This document shows positions 1-12,924 of a stretch of 64,000 nucleotides of DNA, one piece after another. Source of the DNA: Ascidia mentula (taxonomy: Eukaryota; Chordata; Ascidiacea; Phlebobranchia; Ascidiidae); the NCBI GenBank assembly GCA_947561715.1, contig OX387197.1:21478266-21542265 (forward strand). Direction: 5' to 3'. Both the position numbers and the translations under genes were made by a program. Below the pieces are notes generated by a model that was given only the letters and a program-made list of their open reading frames with translations, was not told the DNA's origin and did no database searches. Each line of letters begins with the position of its first letter. The first letter of the stretch is position 1.

Positions 1-25
1 GACTTGTTAATTGGTTTAATTTCAG

Positions 26-66
26 TCATTTTGTTCACAATCTTGGAGGTATTTTTATTACAAAAG
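26..66 (+). other. Candidate small internal exon, gene unknown
   Basis: A 41-base segment lies between a good acceptor (pyrimidine-rich stretch ending TTTCAG) and a strong donor (AAG followed by GTAAGG). One frame reads hydrophobically (ILFTILEVFLLQK), as a membrane segment might. No family can be assigned to 13 residues and no partner exon was found. It may be the end of a gene left of the window, or chance. Confidence 0.2.
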
Positions 67-2087
67 GTAAGGTATTGCAAAAGGGAAAACACCTAAATCG
101 AAGTCTGTCGTCCGGTGGCGGTAGTAAGTTAATGATGCATGTGTTGTCGTTACCTCTTGGCTTGAAGTGTTGAAGCAGTGAATGTATAGCAGGAAATGCC
201 ATGGAAAAACTATTTACGCAACGGCATTTATATATGCTGGTAAATCTATTTTAACCGCTAATAAAAACAATGATGACATCCGAATAAGACACTGATAAAG
301 CAAACGTGGCACACATCTTATATCTGTACTGCAGCTGGCTTAAAATTGCTTCATAATTCTAACGAAAACCACCATGTTATATATGCGTGGTGCTACAGTG
401 TCAGGAAAACTGTTGTTATGTTGTTATTTAGCTACTCCGCTATAATAAACCCTAATAGTATGACAGCATTACAAATAGGTACATCTGTAAACAAAGCGAC
501 ACGGTAGTACAGAATTCTAATACACACCAACGGTCATAAGGTGTTAAGCACTGTTTCTTAACTGGGGGTTCATGGACCTTCAAGGTTCACAGTTACCTAT
601 GGGGGGGATCCTCAGGACTTTCTCAAACAACTATGCTTTAAGTGATGAGGAATATTTTGTACAGAAACATCACCAAAAATGTCAAAATATTTTGTCGGTG
701 ATGAGTCCAGAGTTTACAAACTCGGTCATGTGGTCTACGAGTCCAAACGAGCTAAGAAACCCTGGTCCAAACGAAATTCCCAATTTCGTCGTTTAAAATT
801 TCACCTCATATCGATCGCGGAAAAATATCTTGGACGGAAAAGGTATAAAACTGAACACAAAAAAACGAATAATTTTATGTTTCATAATTTGTAAATGCAG
901 ACAAACCAAAAGTGAGTTAAGTAAAAATTTTGGTCGTTTATCATTTTTTCAAACGGACCTTCGTCAGGTAATTCCTGTCACTGCCAAAGCTTTTAATTTT
1001 AGGTTGTTTTCGATTGAAACTTTTCTCCACTGAAATCATCAAGTTTCGGATCGTAACAAAGCAATCCCGCACCTTTCGATTTCACGCAATCGCGAGCGAT
1101 AAGAAACGCCAAAAGCTCGAAAAGTACAAGGCGCACAACAAGAAGATCTCACGGTCGAGCGCCCACGGGTCGAAAGCGCGAGACCGACGGTGTTTAAAAC
1201 CGAGCGACCGAAAGAGAAACAATCAGTGGCACTTCAGACTACGGAAAGGCGACACCAGTTGGAAAAATAGTTCCTTCGGGTCTGTGCACGTTTGTTGTGA
1301 CCCCTGCAGTCGACAAAGATTTTTTGCGCCTGCCAATGCTAAGGTGTCTCGTTTTCTTCCGCCGTTCTAGTTTCTTGAGGTTTACAGTTGTTGTCGTAGA
1401 ATCGAATGCCATCAGGAAACGTCATTTTAAAATTAGGTGCTTTTTCCACTTTTGGTATCGATTTTAGCGTAAGTTTGGTGAAGAATAAGTGTAAGATCCG
1501 TATTGTCCGATCTTTGTCGTCCACAGATGAAGCAGCTTTTGTTTTAGAGACGATGGATAAGTGTGAATAACGGAGGTCATATGTGTGGTTTGTATTACAT
1601 TGTTAAACTGCAGGTGGCGTTTAATGCAAGGCACAACGAAGCAATCGTACACTTGTCTTCGAAATGGCATCATCGTTGTGTTGGTAGTATGGTTCGTTTA
1701 ATGGTCATTATTTTCATAATGGATTTGGAACTGGAATAACAAGTGCTTGCGCGCACTTGCTGTCTTACATCGATCAACGTTAAAGTGTTCTATCGTCTTG
1801 AGTCATAACGATTGGCCGATCAATCACAGAACCGAACAATGCGTGATGCAAGATCGCATGCATTTTTAATGTCTGGTTAAACACGGCAGATAAACAGATC
1901 TTGGCTAAAAATAAAACGAGCATGATTAAACAGATTTAACATCAACTTATGCAAACAAAAAAGAAAAGAGAATTACAAAATTTCATTAAAATATTCTGTT
2001 GGTTATTTTTGCAGCGAAATAAAGTGGGTCATTATAATTTAGCCTTCTTAATTGTCATGTAACAACAGCATAAAGATAATTTTTTTG
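67..2087. other. Stretch with no gene recognised
   Basis: Only short unrelated open frames are visible. Around 549-765 there is an imperfect inverted pair of about 14 bases that resembles decayed hAT termini but lacks a matching target duplication. Nothing else stands out. Confidence 0.5.
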
Positions 2088-2240
2088 GTGAGCTGCACCC
2101 AGGGCCACTGTTCGACGTAGCAGGTCTCATTAGTGCAGCTATGGTGCCTTACAGCGATACGCCAGCTAAATAGTAAAGCAAGTCTTCAACTTGGCCATGC
2201 AGTCGCCGTCAACCGTTAGGAAACTAGGTGCGACACGCCT
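2088..2240 (-). repeat. Old, decayed copy of the hammerhead-ribozyme repeat
   Basis: Read on the minus strand this matches the 61.6-61.8 kb element along its length: the 5' part (GCACCTAGTTT, then an AACGG-TGACGG-GACTG stretch), the central GGAAGTCTTTGCTTGGCC-like part, and the ribozyme end with both AGCTGCA and TGCAGCT arms of stem I. The catalytic core has drifted, so it should not self-cleave. No clear target-site duplication. It is the most diverged copy seen here. Confidence 0.6.
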
Positions 2241-3454
2241 AAAACAAAGCAAGGTGCAAACACTAGCTTGAAGATTCAATACAAATTGTAAAGCCAATGT
2301 AATTTTTCAGACGTTTCGGTTGTAACTACAAACATTTCTCAACTTTCACATTGATAAAATGAATTTCCTTGTCTGAGAAAAGCAAAGGACGTTCGGCATC
2401 ATCTACGTGGTGCCGTCGCCCGATTTCGACCCGATGCTGTAAAACGCAACAAACAACGACGCAGGAATTGAGAGAAGCGAACGTACTTCAAGACCATAAA
2501 ACTTGCCCCACCAATATTAAAGCTGTATTCAAACAGAGGTTGTTAAACCAGTGGAAAGGTGATTTGTACAGCGGCGAGCTTGATACGTCATCATGGAAAT
2601 ACTTGTGGTTTTGGCTACAATTACACCCTGTCAGCGTCTTGGATTTGAGAATAGAAGACACGCGCTGCTTCACTGGTATCTATTTTACCAATGGCAAAAA
2701 CTACTTGTTCTGCATTGTTGCTACTAGATTCTGTAGTGCAGTATAATCCAGCATATGATCAAACACAAGCGAGCCGTATTTTAATGAAGGCGGTTGGTTG
2801 CGAAATGTTAGTCACGCGCGCCGAGGCGTGTGACCGTAGGATCGTGGACACAAACGATACGATGCGACGTTTTTTTGTTTTCGAGCCAGGACGGACCGAG
2901 GTAAAAATAGTCGCATACGGCTTTTCACCGAGGTCAGGTTGCCCACCCTTGGGTTCTCTGTCCTTTTGTTAGCGAACTTGAGTAGTGGCATCAAAAGTAG
3001 ATACGATGTAAACAGGGATGTGAATGGTGAAAACTGGAAAATATCAAACAGTATTTCTGTTTAAATTAACTTTTGCCATTGAAGTAAACACATCGCTAAA
3101 AAGTAGCAGAGCGGAATGATTTCGATATTGAATTAGTCGAAACATTTGGCATGTGCAGAGGTTGTTTGTTCTATTAAAAAATGACGTGGAAAAATGAGTT
3201 TATGATACGACACTACGTATTGTTGGGGAGAATGTACTTCATATTGGTGTTTACTAATGCGTGTTTGAATGTATATGCAGTGCTGTTCGTGAGTAATTTC
3301 TTGGAATAAAGTTAAAACTATTATAAGTCAGAAACTGCGGTGTGACAAGGTTCTCCTGCATTTCAGCTTTGTCGTAGTGCACTATAACCTATAAGATGGT
3401 GGTTGCCAAATAATTTCCACGTTTCGTTGAGCAAAAGGACACACATTGAACAAG
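2241..3454. other. Stretch with no gene recognised
   Basis: No coding exon, RNA gene or repeat was recognised. The last 60 or so bases before 3455 could be 5' untranslated sequence of the candidate exon that follows. Confidence 0.45.
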
Positions 3455-3544
3455 ATGGAACCGGAAACCGGGGTACAAGCTTCAGAAACACCGACGGAAG
3501 ACAAAGAAACACCGACGGGGGGCAGATCACGTGGATTTAAACAG
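3455..3544 (+). CDS. Candidate first coding exon, product unknown
   Basis: An ATG in strong context (AAGATGG) opens 30 codons ending in phase 0 at CAG followed by GTAAAG. The peptide is hydrophilic (starts MEPETGVQASETPTEDKETP, ends GGRSRGFKQ) and contains an internal tandem repeat of an ETPT-type unit. There is no signal peptide. The next clear plus-strand exon, the first receptor exon at 21094, accepts phase 0, so this could be a distant 5' exon of the receptor gene, but a 17.5-kb intron and the missing signal peptide make that unproven. It could equally begin another gene whose later exons I did not recognise. Confidence 0.35.
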
Positions 3545-6500
3545 GTAAAGTGCAAACATTAAAATCTTCTCGTATTTATCATTGAAAGACAACAATAAAA
3601 GTTTCGTTTTTTATCACAGAAATACAAGATTAAATAAGTGCAGTTTTTTATCGTTAAAATACAACAATAGTACAAGTTGCTATATTATATTATTGTATAC
3701 TATACTTGAACCCGGAACACATTAACTTATCGTTGTATTGTTGTCATTGTAATGCAATATAGGTAATAAGTATTACTTTGCGATTTTACATTGTATTTTA
3801 AGTGTGGGTGATAAAAAAAGTGCCGCAATTTTGCGTTAACTGGACTAATCGAACACATATTAGCCGTTGTCTAAACGAGTGAACATATTTAATAATCTGT
3901 CCCAAGCATCTATTGCTTCAAACGAAAAACTATTTTGATTGGAGCTCCTTGTGCATATATCTAGTATAAAGTACCTCTGTACACTATACATTGCGAGGAA
4001 AATCACGCATTGATTTTTCGACAGCAAATAAGGTACGAACACACATAGCCATCTACACTGTTTAATAAAAACGAGCGCGCATATCAGTCGATAAATTTTT
4101 TGACTTTTGTTAAACCATAGGTAACCAAATTCACTGACGTAAGTTACTTTTTTATGCCTTGAATGTGCAAACAACGAGGTACTTCCATACATACAAAGTA
4201 CAATAAAACATTATACTTCGGAAAACTGAGATCTTCAAAGAATTCTACCACGCTTTTAAATAAAAAAATAAAAAAACGCCAACTCTATAAGCCTATTGTG
4301 GGTCAATAACGATACATCGAAATATCTGTCAATTTTTGTACAGAGACTCGCCGAGATGCGAAGAAAATCTGTGAACAACGCTGACTGCTTTATAACTCTG
4401 GTTGTGCTCTGCACTCTCTGCCCTGCCGTCTTCGTCGTACTTGTGGTCTTACCCATAAAGGTAACCATATAGATAAAGAGCTGAAAATTAAATGGGGTTT
4501 TGTCGCAAATGCCCTCTGCAGTTATATCCCATACAACATGCATTTTGGCCGATTCTAACCGGTGTCAGTTAAGATCAGAAGTTACACCGTTTGAAAAAGC
4601 AGATGAGTGTCGGTAAACTTAGCAGCTCAACTAATACCTAGTGGTTTTGCATTATTTTATTTTTTCACATGCAAAATCTTAAAAAAACACGGCGTGTCAT
4701 GTAAAACACCACGCGACCTTACACGTGTTTTTTAATAAACTTATTGGGTAAATTGTACTTGGGCGTTTAATTTCTTAACGCTCCCGGAGCATAACTATTC
4801 ACAACCGCGGAAAAGCCTTGTTCGTTTCGGCAAACAATCAGTTATTTATTCGTGCGAAGATTCTCAACTTTTCGTATTCCATATCACGTAAATCCTTCGC
4901 GCCATCCGCTCAAATCTTTCAACACAACCGCGATGTCATTCTTTCAGCAGGATTTAATCTGTTTTGTCTTTCGCGGTTTTCGGAGGTTTGATCGCTGCGT
5001 TTGGCGTGTGGACTATTGGAATAATAATGTTCTTGCGGTTGGATAGAACGGTTGGAAAGCTAAACACTATGACTTTTTACCTGAATTTTATGAACGGTTT
5101 CAAATCACCCAAACCCACATATGTGAACTTCTAAAGCGTTGGTTACTCGAATAGTTTATATATGGTCTATGAATCCTAGGAATTTGCTTGGAATTTTGTT
5201 GGCCGACTACCGACATTTGGTTTGACGGCTTTTCCATGTTTATGTTAAAAACTCATTGAGGCATATAACACGCGACGGCGCGGCGCAATGTTAATAAATT
5301 CCAGTGATGAACGGAATATCGTGCAGATCTCGGATCTGTTCGAAAACGAATGAAATATTGATTTTATGCAAGCAATGTGCAGCTCGTCGATTACGTTTCA
5401 AAATCACTGCATTGATTGACATTCATCTGCTGGGAAGCTTTGCGTGGGGTTAAAAACATATTGCAATCACCTTTACCAAGCCAAGCGTAGATCGTACGGG
5501 GCATCCTGCGATCCTTTGAATTGTCATAGGCATGTCTCGACCAAACCAACACCGTTAATATTGTTTGTAACTTGCTTGGCTGTATCCAATGAACATCACT
5601 CCATCACCCAGCAAACGTATTTTCAATCCAGCAGGCTACATAGGATCTTGTTCGGCTCGTAGGTTCGTTTTTAGACAACCAGCAAATCCGCTTGAAAACA
5701 AAACAATCCGGGCCTAGATGATAAGCTGCCAATAACAAAACTGCGTGCTAGCTTTGTGCGAGATTTGTCTAAAGCACCAGTGATTGAACGTGACAGCACG
5801 TCTAACCCAAAGACGACCCGTGGCCCCGTCGAACAGAATGTGCGATAATTGGGTTTTAGTGCCTGCAGCAGGCTGTTGCATCATGGTGGTATTGCAAAGA
5901 CATTTGGCTTTAACCATGCATTGCGGTTAAATCGGTCGGCTTTTTATATATGTTGTTCGGTGAAATTGTTTGGCAGCAATCCTTGGAACCTAAAACAAGG
6001 TAAATACTGTGGAATTGCTAAAAAATACAAATGGGTTGATGCTATGGCTCCAAAGTTAAATGGGTGCAATTACCAATGTTACCGACCACGAAACACGAAA
6101 CGAAAGTACAGAAAATGTGTCGATAAAACGCTCCATCGATTTTATTACAACCAGCGTCCATGTATACCGCAGGACTATTTCCTTCGTTTTTTCAGAATCT
6201 AGCCTTCTGGTTGGCATTGTTTTCTAAGCAGCGACACCAATTTCCTACTTTGGTTATTATATTATGCTAACAGAAGTTTCAAATTGCAGTTAGCTGATTT
6301 ATTAGTAATCGTGAAAAATCGATTTCGCCTGCACGGTCATCCTCAGTTTCTGCAAACTCGAATTTGCAAGTAAACACAGAAAGCTATTCGGTAAAACAAA
6401 TCAAAGAATGAAATAAAATAAATAAAATGAATTAAAATAAAATAAAATAGATCTACTGAAGTTAAAAAGCAAGAAGTCCTGTACTGCTGCCTTCCCTATG

Positions 6501-9500
6501 CACTGCACTGCAATGAAAGGCATTTAGACTTCAGTGGCGCAAAGATAAGACTAGCCGAATGACGTGAAACGCAACGCAACAAAACCTGCAGCACGAACGT
6601 ACGCCGTAAACATAACACATGAAAATGTAGTAAGGGCAATAATAAAATCCAATGAATAGAAATACGTTGCAACCGTGGGACACATCAATAAACCGTCAAC
6701 AAGATATCATTCACCGAATTCTGGGAACCATCATTTTTCAGATGTTTATTGAGGCATGCGTAAGGTTTCACCATTTGGCTTCGCAAACATCCAGCCTATT
6801 AACCATCGGTTGTTCAATAAATGTCACCGCAAAACAGCTGTCAATGGGCCGGTGTTGACCTGATGAGGGTGTGCGCTTAAGTTATGGTTGCCGAGTCTTC
6901 CCAACAAGGTGTCTGTTTGTCATGGGGTGCTCCCACAAAACATGCACTTTTTGAGTCTTACTGATTGACGCATAAAGTGATACTCAACACCGGGATTGCT
7001 TGCGGGTGCACCAAACCGTTTGATGTTATACTACAAGAGCGGGTATAAGAATCAAAAGCAAGTCGGGCTTAACGCTCTAAAACAACAGCACGTAGGAGTA
7101 CGTAGAAAATGCCTCGCCGTGGCCCCTGTTTGCTTGCGTTGTTTTCTTCACCCATCCCAAAGATGAAACATGCCCCAAAGGAAAGTCTCGATACCGCCAT
7201 TGTTGGTGCGCGCAAATGATAATATTTTGCCACTTCTCAGAAGCCCAGCCGGCTCTTGACTGCGATCCATATAGTCCAATACTTTCTGCTCCCGAGGTGT
7301 ACGTGTGGCACAGTGCAGGTGTAAAGAACACCTGGCGCGGCAAAAGAGCTTGAAAGACCGCCGAAAACCATCCCAAGAGTCGAGGCATTGACTCTCAAAA
7401 ACCTCATCGATACTAAGGTCGCACTTGCAATTAAACCCCTTGACATGCCTCCTTGTTGTCATGTGCGAGGTCGCCGTGAGTTTAAACCTTATTATTTGCA
7501 GTGGACAAAGTGTTTTCGGTCACCAAGGAACCCATAACAGTTATAATCGAAAATTACTCCTGACAACAACACGCAGTGTTCTCTGACGTATGAATCAATC
7601 AATAACAATTGCAGTACTCAAGTCCACCAGCACCTCGGCCGTAAACTCATTAGGGCGCCGGCGTGCTGAGTTGGAGGGCTCTCCACCGTGCGAGTACTTT
7701 CCCCCACGCCGTTGTAAACCATCCTTCGAGACTTGGGATCCGTTGCAGATTCCACCGCCTTTAACTGGCCACCGTTCATCGTTACGCAAGACCTATTTTG
7801 TTTGGACAGGATCCTGGGGAACTTTGCGGGCATAGACGCCGCTGCTCTTGACTGACGCATGGCAACAGGCGATCACCAACTGAAGTAGCTTGGCAGTTTG
7901 GGGTTGTTTTGTTCACAGACCTCTCGAGTTTGCAACGATCCCATATCCCGCTCTTGATTTTCCCTTTGACCTCCGCGGTGCGTCCCTCCCTGTTTTGAGC
8001 CACTTTTGCGTCGGTTCATTTGTGATCCGGAAATCAGTTTCTTCTCGAGCTCGGAGCATCCTCCCTCGAACCACAACCCAAGCGGTTGCAGCGTTTCTTG
8101 AATTTTATGGAATGTTTGTAAATACAGCGCTTCCGTTTCCTCCATACGGGCGGCATTTGCAATTGATCTTCACTCTTCCATGATGCGATAATATCAGATA
8201 CTGTGCTGGTTTCTAAACATAAAGAGTTATAGCAGTTGAACAGCGCGCAAAGCAAAGTTTCGGGATCAAAGTTCGGGGTCTGAATGAACTGATCAAGGCG
8301 CCCTTTTCTTTCATTTCCAGACAGTTTTTGATGCCGAACTTCCACAGAAAGGTTTGGCGGTTTTGCGCTGCCACGGCTGATTGAAACCAGTCATTCGTTG
8401 TGTATAATGGTAGTTGGTAGAAAAAGATCCAAACTGCCAAAGTGTCTTGGGCTTGTCCGAATATAACTTAAGCCGTATATTATTTTACATGCAAGTTGCG
8501 GCTTCAAGCAATAACGATGATCTTTAAAACTGATTTTTTTACAATCTAAGTACTGACGTTGATGCTCCACAGGATGGGATAAGCACTTTAAAAGCAGATA
8601 ATTTTACTATTTTATTGAAGTATATGAAACTATTTCATGGAACTCGTAAAAATATTTGGAACTCCACTGCAGTAACCCAATGAAAGTACACTGAAAAAGT
8701 GCCACAATTCTACCGCAAAAATCACCAAAAATCAACGCGACCGAAATGTTTTTCACTTGCTCCATAGGGGGAAATTAGGACAACAAATTAACTCCATTTC
8801 ATGAGTCACCACACAAGGGGTCGGCGGGATTTCACCTGCCAAAAAATCTCACCGAAAAGCAAAAACGAAGGCGCACGTATTTGAGTCAACCCAGCGGCTT
8901 CCGATCGAATTACTCTGTCACGGGTTGCCCGCTGCTCATTGGGGGCTGGTCACGCGAGAAATTAACGCAACTACCGCCGACGTTGATGCCACTAGCCGCC
9001 GTCTAAAAAAGACGGGGTCAATCCAATCGCTCACTGCGAGTTAGGAGTAACGTTCAGTTGCTTTCGTAATGGTGGATTTGCCAGTTGGTTGCCATTTCCT
9101 CTGGTTCTGTTTGCGCAGGATCGGATTGTTGTGTTCCTCGCTTTGATAAGTGTTATCAACGTTCCCACGATCGTCTTTTCGCGTGCTTGCTACTACTGTA
9201 ACAGAATTTGTTTTTCGCTGTAGGGAATGTGGCTTTTCCCAATATGTGTAGGTTCCAGATATTTTAAAAATGTTTACTTTTGAAAAAGGACAAAAGTTAC
9301 CCCGCATACGCGCAAGCAACAATCCCCGATTTGACAAATATTTTTGTAATTCAAACACAACCTATAGCCCTTCACGCATACGCCCAGCAGGTACCAAACG
9401 TTTCTTCGGAAGTCGATCCTAACCCTTACTTTTGTGGTGGGCGGTGCCGAAGTCTAGTAGAAATCCATTACGGGCGAAGGCGTGCAAAGCGTGTTTGTTA

Positions 9501-12477
9501 AATCGGAGCCAGATCAGCTACACACTTATCGACCACACACGAAGGTGGGTGACGACCTTGGATATAACCTTTGTCTACGAGGTATCCGGGCCCGTGCTGC
9601 GGGGCCTCGCAAATTGTTACTGTATCTGCTGTAAGCCGTCTATATCGACTTTCGTGTCAATAGCTTAATTATTGGAATGTGATTGCATTGATTTTTCGTA
9701 TTGTGACGTTGAAGAAGTGTGGACGAGTTTTCGCACTGATTTTTGTGCCTGTTTGCCACATGTAAAACTATTTAACACAAATAATATCAAAACCAACGCT
9801 GCAACCATCATAAACACTACATGATTATTGCATCGTGTATCAAATCTATTGGTCTTTAATTTAAACCGTCCACACGCAATTTAATTGGTTTCGAGCATTG
9901 GCTGTTAACCTTCTTTCTTGCCCTATATGATTGCTTGTGTTGTGCAGCTGTCCAAAATGTTCTGGAATATTGAAAACTACGTGCCAATCGCATCTTACGT
10001 TTTAAATTGAAATACCTCTAAGAGAGAACCTTGACAAACTCATTCCAGGAAAAAGATGCGTTGTGTATTCAAGAGGAGCGTGCGGTACACTAACCTTCAC
10101 ACATCGCCACAATGTCTATTTTCAACACAAGATTTGCGACCCACAAGCCATGAGAAGTATACGGTAAACAACATTAAGGCCACTAGTCATTCTACTTGGC
10201 ACGCGCAATGAGGTGCCGACGGAGCCGCGAAAATCGACGGTTTCTTTACTTAGCGCTTACGACAAAGCGCGCGACGATCGCGGCCTCAAGCCTGAATCCG
10301 CTTTTGTGGCAATCACACCGTGAAAATTCGCGTTCTGGCTTGCGACGTTAACAGCACGGTATCTGCTTTTTGTTTTTCGCCTGGTGCGCAATTCCACTGC
10401 TAAGAATCACTGGAACTGTTTTAATCATTTTGTTCTGTATTTGCACAAAGTCAAAAGTTCGCCATGCAATCGGGTCTTTGCTACTTTACAAATTCATGTT
10501 TGAAGGTGATAAATTGTTTACTACAAAGTAACTCGTCGCAATTTGCACGCGAAATGGATTTGACTTGTTGCGTATAATATTGTTTGACCGGTTCTTTAAA
10601 CAGGCCTGAGTTGGGAAGTTGTCTTGGCAGCTCCATTTCGTCTATTTTGCTGTTTGAAGTTCAAGTAGAGCACAGCTTTGCAATCGGGGCCACGTTCACT
10701 CCTGTGATTGGCATGCCTCCCAAGAGGGCGTAGTTCTAGGAAAGTTGCCACCGCGCTCGTTAATCTGACAAAATTGCGGCCCGTCAGCTAGTTATCCACT
10801 CGAAACTTACTGGATAGCGCGCGAAAGATCGCGCCGAAATTCCTCACTGCCCGGCGTTAGAACCAAATCGCAAAATTGCCGTGCGCGTCACTCACGCTGC
10901 TCGAAGCGATTTATTGCAACCTGCAATTAAAAGGCATGCGATGCGCACGAGAAAGCTTAAAAATAGACGCCGACTAAAGGTGAAGACCAAGTTGTTTTTT
11001 ACAAGCCGCGGGATTGGATAGTTGGAAATTGGCAGGCCATGATTTGCGGTTTAGGTTAAGAGTCCAACCCGGGTTGTTGTCTGTCACATGGCGTTGGTCG
11101 GTTTTTGTGGCAAAATATCGTTCCCGGTTGTGCGTAAGATTGTCCACGCTTTTTACACGAGTACTTGAACAGCGCTATGTGTTGAACACTTCAAGGCATA
11201 TTTGACCACTAAGCAGTATTTCAAATGAAGTTATTTCGGTATCCTGTTGGTCCAAAGGTAGATTTGCGCTGAAATTCCGCCGAGTGTCAAAAAGTGCGAA
11301 AAGTTGGCAGATAGCTTAAAATGCCCAAAATTTATAGTAAACACCACAAAACTTGCCGGTACCGAGCTTCTTGTGCTTCTTGGGTTCGGGCATCTGCCGT
11401 GCGTGCTTACTGTAAACAGGATAAAGAGCATCGGAGTCTCCCGTAAACCGCAATATCTTCCAAATCTGCATTTTAATCTCAACCCGTACCACAATCCTCT
11501 GAAGACCGGATTTTCCACCCACCAGTTACGATCGACCCAACATTATATGCAATTAATGATGCAACGTAAGGCACATGGATGCAAATGTTAATATTTTAGT
11601 TCTATTTTCACTTGGCATATGGCAGTCTTTCCGTAACGTTGGGCATAGGAAAGTTGCGCTTAATAGCGACGCTTTACCTGAACTTGCGCTGGAGGTGCAA
11701 ATTTTCCTCTGTGCTGACGTTTAAAGTAAGGCTGCATTTGCTCGAATTCTTTGCAGAAAGCAAATTATGTTGTTAGTTGGTTATTTTCCTAATAACTTGG
11801 GTTATGTTGTGAACATGTTTTTCAAAATTGCCCCGAATTTTCGCATTAGCATTGCTTTAATCTTGCGTAAGTGAAAACAATTGCGTATGTCAGAATGTTT
11901 AAAACAGTAAAGTATACTTAGTGGTACAGATGTTTTGCCTTTGACAGCTCATAAGTGGCGACAAAATGAAAGAACACCATTGCTAATAACGCTATTACAA
12001 GTTTTTCGACCGTAACTAGGTAATGATATTTATTACCCTATTTTTGCATAATGAGATTGACCACAAGCGCACGTAAGTGAAAAATTGCCACCCGTTGTAC
12101 CCGTGGGAAATTTAGTGCGACGCGGTCGTAGCGTTTTGGCGACATCTCGTGGACGGAATAAATTATTATCGCGACAGTTACGCGACAGTATTGCCCAGAC
12201 TGTTTTGAACCATAGTGGATTTCTTAACTGGTGAATAAAATTACAGGCTAACCGGCCAAGCTCTTAGGAAGTTGCCTAAAATAAAATCATAATTTTGTTT
12301 TCATATTGCCCCAATTGACGCCGCCAATAAATAAACCCTAAATAACCCTTGTGATACTTATAAAGCTCTGCAAAAAAATATCCGGTAAAATAACGCCTAC
12401 AAACCTCAGTTATTCAACGATTTAAGAGAAAAGTACAAACACAAGTTCAACGCAGCACCTGACATTTGGGCGCAAAC
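3545..12477. other. About 9 kb with no gene recognised
   Basis: Many open frames of 60-120 codons occur but none resembles a known family or is bounded convincingly by splice sites. A run of overlapping minus-strand frames in GC-richer DNA spans about 7077-8440 and may be a decayed coding element of unknown type. An AATAAA-rich simple repeat lies at about 6408-6451. The region may hold first-intron or regulatory DNA of the downstream receptor gene. Confidence 0.4.
6408..6451. repeat. AATAAA-rich simple repeat
   Basis: Imperfect iterations of AATAAA and AAAATA over about 44 bases. Low-complexity sequence; no function inferred. Confidence 0.7.
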
Positions 12478-12924
12478 TAGTGATGTCTTGCGCCGGATAC
12501 GGGTACTCGAACCTGGCCGGATATTGGTCAATTTTCAATACCCGGACCCGGCCGGATAATACACTTAATTTTTCCGGATAGTTGGGAAAGCATTTTTGTC
12601 CTAAGAACGGACAAACATTTCGCAAATTACTCGTTTTTGGGACCAGTCTGTGATACTTGCCGACTGTTGATTTTGCTGTTGTTTGTAATTAAGGTTTTCG
12701 TGACGTGTTATACCATATTAATAAATGCCCACGTTTATTTGTTTCACTCATGATAAGCTAACCTTAACATAGCATTCTGTTTGGCAATCAAACATTTTTG
12801 CCATACCGAAAAAATACACGAATCGGTGTTAACAAACTGCCGGATCAAAATTATCCGGCCAGATTTGATTGATAACTATCCGGATCCAGCCGGGCTGGAT
12901 AATTTGGAAATGGGAACATCACTA
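12478..12924. mobile_element. hAT-type MITE, 447 bp, with 8-bp target-site duplication
   Basis: The element starts TAGTGATGT and ends with the complement ACATCACTA, and is bracketed by perfect 8-bp direct repeats GCGCAAAC (12470-12477 and 12925-12932). An 8-bp duplication with short termini of the TAGNGATG kind is the hallmark of hAT transposons. Inside, motifs of the ATCCGG/CCGGAT type recur near both ends in opposite orientation, as expected of subterminal transposase-binding sites. There is no transposase frame, so it is non-autonomous. The perfect duplication suggests a not very old insertion. Confidence 0.85.

Noticed and set aside
549-765. Possible decayed hAT element (CACTGTTTCTTAACTGG at the left, GCTAAGAAACCCTGG at the right)
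   Set aside because: The flanking 8-mers (GTGTTAAG and GTCCAAAC) do not match and the termini agree only partly.
3455-3544. EDKETPTGGRSRG resembles the EDKEAPTGSRYRG stretch of human PTH1R (recalled from memory)
   Set aside because: In the human receptor that stretch lies after the segment matching exon 21094, not before it, and it is low-complexity and poorly conserved. Order and conservation argue for coincidence.
5849-6202. Cysteine-containing frame that looks superficially like a small secreted protein
   Set aside because: No signal peptide, irregular cysteine spacing and no supporting exon structure.
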